From CAYUQT01 sp964596165 (GTDB taxonomy: Bacteria > Planctomycetota > Phycisphaerae > UBA1845 > JAFGLZ01), in NCBI GenBank assembly GCA_964596165.1, contig CAZQTW010000061.1, forward strand, positions 1 through 37,993: a DNA stretch of 37,993 bases, in the 5' to 3' direction. Numbering within the stretch: position 1 is the stretch's first letter; the number at the start of each line of letters is the position of its first letter. The translations under genes and the position numbers were made by a program. This document shows, in pieces, positions 34,370 to 37,993 of this stretch. Under the pieces are notes generated by a model that did no database searches, was not told the origin of the DNA, and saw nothing but the letters and a program-made list of their open reading frames with translations.

Positions 34370-34760
34370 GGAGAAGACCGCGCCTAAATGACGCGGCAAC
34401 AAGGCGGGACATAACCTCTTCGCCGCGTCGGCGAGTGAGTTCGCAGGCCCGAAACCCGTACACCTCCTTCGCCTCGGTGGCCGGAAAGAGGGAACGAACA
34501 GATCGCCGCGGTTGCTCTGGAAACAACCGAGGACTCTTGATGCCCTGTTCGGCTGGAGACGCACACCGCCTTGGAATCCGAGCGTCCTGTCCGCGTTGCT
34601 TTCTTGCTTCGGACGTGACGGATCCAGCTTGTGCTCGCCAGAAGATCCGTTGCGACGCATGTCGCGGGTTTCCAGTCCCGTGCTCGGTTCGCCGGTCGCG
34701 TTTGGCATGCGGCCAAACGCCCGCGCCCCACGGAGGCATAGGGCTCCGACCGAATCGCCG
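34370..34760. other. Intergenic region between convergent genes with a perfect hairpin
   Basis: No gene is recognised in these 391 bases. GCGTTTGGC (34698-34706) and GCCAAACGC (34712-34720) form a perfect 9-bp stem with loop ATGCG, 41 bases past the cupin stop. It could end minus-strand transcription, although no T-run follows. A smaller stem, CGGTTG/CAACCG, lies near 34510-34530. Confidence 0.5.
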
Positions 34761-35024
34761 CTAGCCGAAGTGGTAGTGCTTGCGAACGTTCTTGTTGACC
34801 TGCCAGGTGCATTTCATACCCTGGGGGAAGACGACCCAGTCGCCGGCGCCAAAGTGGAACTTCTCGCCCATCTCGTTGATGACCGTTACGTCCCCCTCGA
34901 GTATCAAACAGGTCTCCTTCTCATCGTATTCCCAAGGGAACTCGCTGACTTCCTTGGTCCAGATCGGCCAGGTGCCGGCATCGCGCTGCTCGGCATCGGT
35001 CGGCTTTCGGATTTCGGGCTTCAT
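34761..35024 (-). CDS. Small cupin protein (cupin_3 / DUF861 type)
   Basis: This 87-residue single-domain cupin has the pattern EFPWEYDEKETCLILEGDVT, a turn at INEMGEKFHFGAGDWVVFPQ, GMKCTWQV and a terminal VRKHYHFG. This fits the DUF861/cupin_3 family related to ureidoglycine aminohydrolase. Small stand-alone members are widespread and mostly uncharacterised. Possible metal ligands are Glu, His and the C-terminal HYH. The ATG at 35024 is chosen because AAGGAG lies eight bases upstream; the longer frame adds 24 Arg-rich residues. It stands 111 bases downstream of hsp20 on the same strand. Confidence 0.85.
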   Translation of the reverse strand: MKPEIRKPTDAEQRDAGTWPIWTKEVSEFPWEYDEKETCLILEGDVTVINEMGEKFHFGAGDWVVFPQGMKCTWQVNKNVRKHYHFG

Positions 35025-35135
35025 GGTCGGTCTCCTTCGTCTACGGCCGGTCGCACGTCCCATCCGAGCGTAGCAGAACCCGAACCATAGATCCACCGGG
35101 AGGCCGGCAAGGATACCCGGGCGGGCGGGATTGAA

Positions 35136-35594
35136 CTAGTCGGTCACCTCAATTCGAATGGCCTTCGGCCGGCTCTCTTCCTTCTTCGGCAAGACGATCT
35201 CCAATACCCCCTTCTTGCACGTGGCGACGACGTCCTTGGCATCGACGCCGGCCGGCAGTGGGACACTTCGCTGGAACGAGCCGAATCGGCGCTCGAGCAG
35301 GATGTATTTCCGTTCGTCTCCCTCGCGGCGTTCGAGCGGCTTGTGTCCCTTGATGGTAAGCGTATTGTCGCTGACGGCCACCTCGATGTCCTTGACGTCC
35401 AGCCCGGGAATTTCCGCACGGATGACATAGCGTTCTTGATCGTCCAGGACGTCCATCGGCGGCGCCCAGTCTTGCCCGTCGAGCGGGCCGCAGGTGATTC
35501 CTCCGTGCCAGAACCGCTCAAAAAGGCGATTGATCTCGTTCTGTACGTCACCAAGGGTCAGCGGTATGTCTTTGCGAAACGGGAAGGACGGCAT
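35136..35594 (-). CDS. Small heat-shock protein, Hsp20/alpha-crystallin family
   Basis: This 152-residue holdase chaperone would bind unfolding proteins without ATP. The alpha-crystallin domain (about residues 45-138) carries PPMDVLDDQERYVIRAEIPG, LDVKDIEVAVSDNTLTIKGH, RRFGSFQRSVPLPAGVDAKD and the signature KKGVLEIVLPKKEE. The N-terminal arm contains NEINRLFERFW. The C-terminal I-x-I motif appears as IRIEV. The ATG at 35594 follows AAGGAG. A strong extended -10 promoter lies upstream; no CIRCE element is seen. Confidence 0.95.
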   Translation of the reverse strand: MPSFPFRKDIPLTLGDVQNEINRLFERFWHGGITCGPLDGQDWAPPMDVLDDQERYVIRAEIPGLDVKDIEVAVSDNTLTIKGHKPLERREGDERKYILLERRFGSFQRSVPLPAGVDAKDVVATCKKGVLEIVLPKKEESRPKAIRIEVTD

Positions 35595-35659
35595 AGGCGT
35601 TTCTCCTTATGCAAGACTCATCCACTGATTGGGTAAACACACAACCAAGACCTATGAGA

Positions 35660-35668
35660 ATTATAGCA
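35660..35668 (-). promoter_or_regulatory. Extended -10 promoter for hsp20
   Basis: On the minus strand TGCTATAAT gives a consensus TATAAT (35665-35660) preceded by the extended TGn element, which compensates for the poor -35 region. The leader is about 58 bases. Confidence 0.6.
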
Positions 35669-35777
35669 CAACAGCCCAGACTGAAGGGGACGGGTAGCCC
35701 ATCGCTTCAGCGGTGGGGTCGCCAATTCCGCCGTGATGCCGTACTACCAGATGATGGCCCACCCGCTATCCTTCCTG

Positions 35778-37394
35778 TCAGTACAGCTTGGGATTCTTCT
35801 TCCAGTCGTTGTCCTTGTCGCGACCGTAGGTTGTGACCCGGGGTCGACGCTCGCGGAGGCGAATCGAATCCACGCCCAAGTAGTACCCGGTTGAGGCATC
35901 CGACTTGCCCAAGCATTCCAGCCGCAGCGTGTAGTTCCCGGGTTCCGGCCAGAAGTCCAGCAAGGGGAACTCGCGAACCGACGTCTCGGACGAGTACAAA
36001 TCCAGCGGTCCGCGCAGACGGACCCCGTTGAGTGAGGCCTGGTACCGCCCGAAGTCGTACGAGGTGGTCAGCCTCAGCACCAATCGGCGAGGCTCCTTCT
36101 TGGCTACCTCGAAGGGGATCTCGACCCAGGCGTTTTCGGACGATGCCGGCTTGTAGAGCATCTGGGCGCCGTCCGTCCAGAGCGGGCCTTTTTGGACAAA
36201 TGCCTCGCCGGCGCCGTGGTGTTTCGCGTCGGTGAACTGTTTGCCGGCCACCACAACGTCGATCTCCGGAAGCATTCGCTCGCGAGCCGGCGGAACGGTC
36301 GCGAATCGTTTCGCCGGGCCGGTCTGATACCAGAAGGCGACCGTGGCGTAGTCATCTTCGCGCTCGTTCCAGCTATCGTGCTTGCCCTGGGGATTCTCGT
36401 CGACCGAGATCCAGCCGAAGTGCTCGATCGTCACACGGATTCGTTTCTGGAAAACGATCGGATCGGCAATGTGCCAGCGGTAGGTGCAGGTATGATTGCC
36501 GAGTACGCCCCATTCCTCGGTGTAGGGCACGCCGAAGAAGGGGAAGCTGCACTGGCGGAGGCCCCAGGCCGACAGGAAGTAGTCCTCGGTACCCGTGCCC
36601 CAGATGGACGGCGCCTGGTCGTCATCGATGTAGATCTTCTCGTCGCCCTCGCCAAACCACTCGGGGCTGCGCGTCCGCACGCTCAGGACCGTGCCGACAT
36701 AGTGGCCGCGGCCTTCGGTATCGAGGATGACATAGTCCCGTCCGTTCTGGGTCGGGTACTCCTGGCGATACTGGGCACAGAAGTACGGCGTGTCGGGCGG
36801 CAGCGCATCCACCGATTGCCAATCGATGTTGTAATAGAGCAGGGCGACCTCCTTGTCGCTGTCATTGACGAGCTCGATCCGGGCCGATCGGGCGAACGGC
36901 ATCGGCCAGAAGCAGTTGTACGAGGCCCCGTTCTCAACCTGAACGGGCAGGCTGTTTACCTCCATGCGACGGCCGAAGCCGGCAGCGAAGAAGTCGCCCA
37001 CGGGGGACTCAACGTCGGGCTTCTCGCGGCCATCCCAGGTGATTCGCAGGAGCATCTCGCGATGGTTGGCCGCTCCCTTGGGCGCCCAGGGGTGCGGCTC
37101 GGGGCCCAGGAAGGTCATCCAGATGTGGCGGATGATTCCCGGGCCTTTCAGATCGGCGATGACATGGGTCTTGCCGGCACTCACGCGGAAGTTGTCGTGG
37201 TTTCCGTTCGGATCGGGCTGACCGTTGGGCAGTCTGGCCGTCGAGCTGACGCGGTGACTGTGCCCCTGCCTAGGCTGCCACAGCCCACTGAGCGGATCGC
37301 CCGCGGTCGAATCGGCGAAGGCCGGACCCACACCGAGCGTCGTCGCGGCCGCCAGGACCAATCCCCAAACAGCATGCTTGATTACGGTGTACAC
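35778..37394 (-). CDS. Exported GH172 (DUF2961) glycoside hydrolase-like protein
   Basis: This protein of about 538 residues has a signal peptide (VIKHAVWGLVLAAATTLGVG, cleavage near AFA). DUF2961, now GH172, features are HVIADLKGPGIIRHIWMTFL, the acidic YIDDDQAPSIWGTGTEDYFL and GWISVDENPQGKHDSWNERE. IWGTGTEDYF is the family hallmark and holds catalytic-type Glu/Asp residues. GH172 members include alpha-D-arabinofuranosidases and difructose-anhydride enzymes, acting as trimers or higher multimers of double jelly-rolls. A C-terminal beta-domain (SYDFGRYQASLNGVRLRGPL) resembles a carbohydrate-binding module. The GTG at 37394 follows TTGAGG; an upstream ATG at 37484 overlaps the preceding gene and adds a poorly protein-like segment. 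Confidence 0.87.
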   Translation of the reverse strand: MYTVIKHAVWGLVLAAATTLGVGPAFADSTAGDPLSGLWQPRQGHSHRVSSTARLPNGQPDPNGNHDNFRVSAGKTHVIADLKGPGIIRHIWMTFLGPEPHPWAPKGAANHREMLLRITWDGREKPDVESPVGDFFAAGFGRRMEVNSLPVQVENGASYNCFWPMPFARSARIELVNDSDKEVALLYYNIDWQSVDALPPDTPYFCAQYRQEYPTQNGRDYVILDTEGRGHYVGTVLSVRTRSPEWFGEGDEKIYIDDDQAPSIWGTGTEDYFLSAWGLRQCSFPFFGVPYTEEWGVLGNHTCTYRWHIADPIVFQKRIRVTIEHFGWISVDENPQGKHDSWNEREDDYATVAFWYQTGPAKRFATVPPARERMLPEIDVVVAGKQFTDAKHHGAGEAFVQKGPLWTDGAQMLYKPASSENAWVEIPFEVAKKEPRRLVLRLTTSYDFGRYQASLNGVRLRGPLDLYSSETSVREFPLLDFWPEPGNYTLRLECLGKSDASTGYYLGVDSIRLRERRPRVTTYGRDKDNDWKKNPKLY

Positions 37395-37458
37395 AGTTGA
37401 CCTCAACGTCCCGTGCGTCGAACGGAGAACAGAATCCGGTGAAGCGGAAATGTCGCGC

Positions 37459-37993
37459 CTACTTCTTCTGGGCATCGCGCTCACGAAGGGCCTTTTCGAT
37501 ATCCTCTCTCATGAACGGCGGGATTCTATCCGGGTCGTACTTGCCTTCCTGGTGCATCTTGATTGCGGCCTGAATGGCTTGTTCTCGCTGCTCGCTGTAG
37601 CCGCACTTGGGACAGATGTCCCGCCATGAAGTCGGAAACATGCTGCCCGTTTTCGGTTGCATCGGGAAGTAGGTCCCGCACTTAGGACACTTCAACCCGA
37701 AGACACCCGTGTACTTGCCGGTCTTGGGATTCCTAATCATGGGGGGTTGACCAGGGTTGGCTTTGGCGGCCTCGCGCATTTCATTGCGGGCCGCCTCGGC
37801 CGAGAGCGAGATTCCGTCCTCGGTATCTGTGAAGAAGAAGTGCCGATCGGTCGGCTTCGAGCGGCCAAGAAGCGTGTCCACGTGCCCTCGCTGCCGCGTT
37901 TCGCGCGTGGTCGGCTGCTTGGTCTCGATCTCCAAGACCTTGCCGTCCGCGCCGTCGATCTCAACCTCCTTGAGCACATCGCCGACGAGGACC
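37459..37993 (-). CDS. Zinc-ribbon protein of unknown function (partial, runs off right edge)
   Basis: The visible 177 C-terminal residues read through the window edge without a clear start; the in-frame GTG at 37977 is probably internal. The first part is charged (DVLKEVEIDGADGKVLEIET). A zinc ribbon follows, with two CPKCG knuckles (GLKCPKCGTYFPMQ and DICPKCGYSEQREQ) about 25 residues apart, and a helical, charged C-terminus (REDIEKALRERDAQKK). It may continue from a membrane or secreted part outside the window. The function is unknown. The GH172 gene starts 64 bases downstream on the same strand. Confidence 0.65.
   Translation of the reverse strand, partial: VLVGDVLKEVEIDGADGKVLEIETKQPTTRETRQRGHVDTLLGRSKPTDRHFFFTDTEDGISLSAEAARNEMREAAKANPGQPPMIRNPKTGKYTGVFGLKCPKCGTYFPMQPKTGSMFPTSWRDICPKCGYSEQREQAIQAAIKMHQEGKYDPDRIPPFMREDIEKALRERDAQKK

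Overview
This is a GC-rich bacterial window from a diderm organism, most likely a member of the Planctomycetota (Phycisphaerae-like). The evidence for that placement is a bifunctional LpxC-FabZ fusion, a pseudopilin of the type common in planctomycetes (TLIELLVV helix, C-terminal FVDAHVAAM motif), a PEP-CTERM protein, GH172/DUF2961 and DUF5703 proteins, and several Tat-type leaders. The phylum is an inference; no rRNA is present.

Left part (1-12187). A membrane glycosyltransferase runs off the left edge on the minus strand. Next come a phospholipid N-methyltransferase-like enzyme, an LpxL-like acyltransferase that lacks its catalytic dyad, and an outer-membrane biogenesis run on the plus strand: lptD-like, two skp/ompH-like genes, lpxD, lpxC-fabZ, lpxA and a Gfo/Idh/MocA oxidoreductase. 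Together they cover early lipid A synthesis, periplasmic escort of outer-membrane proteins and LPS insertion.

Middle part (12188-22760). A remnant of a Tat-leader protein is followed by a FlgT/LPP20-like exported protein (minus), rpsU, a large K+-dependent-type membrane pyrophosphatase and rsfS (plus). A minus-strand proteostasis run then holds tig, two clpP genes and a lipoprotein gene, with tRNA-Gly(GCC) upstream of tig.

Right part (22760-37993). A DUF5703 glycoside-hydrolase-like protein precedes the most unusual stretch, 26018-29847. A near-consensus sigma-70 promoter there overlaps a Zur/Fur-type palindrome (ATGCAAATGATTCGCAT) and leads into six same-strand genes for exported or membrane proteins rich in His and Cys motifs. 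They are two paralogous small H...H...CGLCA proteins, a pseudopilin ending in EEHHHE, two proteins sharing an HxH domain but carrying different C-terminal anchors, and a small CPCCGQQGC membrane protein. I propose this as an uncharacterised metal (probably zinc) responsive surface system. A zone of gene remnants follows, then a PerR-type regulator with a matching operator over its own promoter, and a diheme peroxidase - Tat metallophosphoesterase - monoheme cytochrome operon. The window ends with minus-strand genes for a cupin, Hsp20, a GH172 protein and a partial zinc-ribbon protein.

The 5' ends quoted were chosen from ribosome-binding sites and family alignment, and are often internal to the longest open frame. 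All family assignments come from reading the sequence, without database searches.
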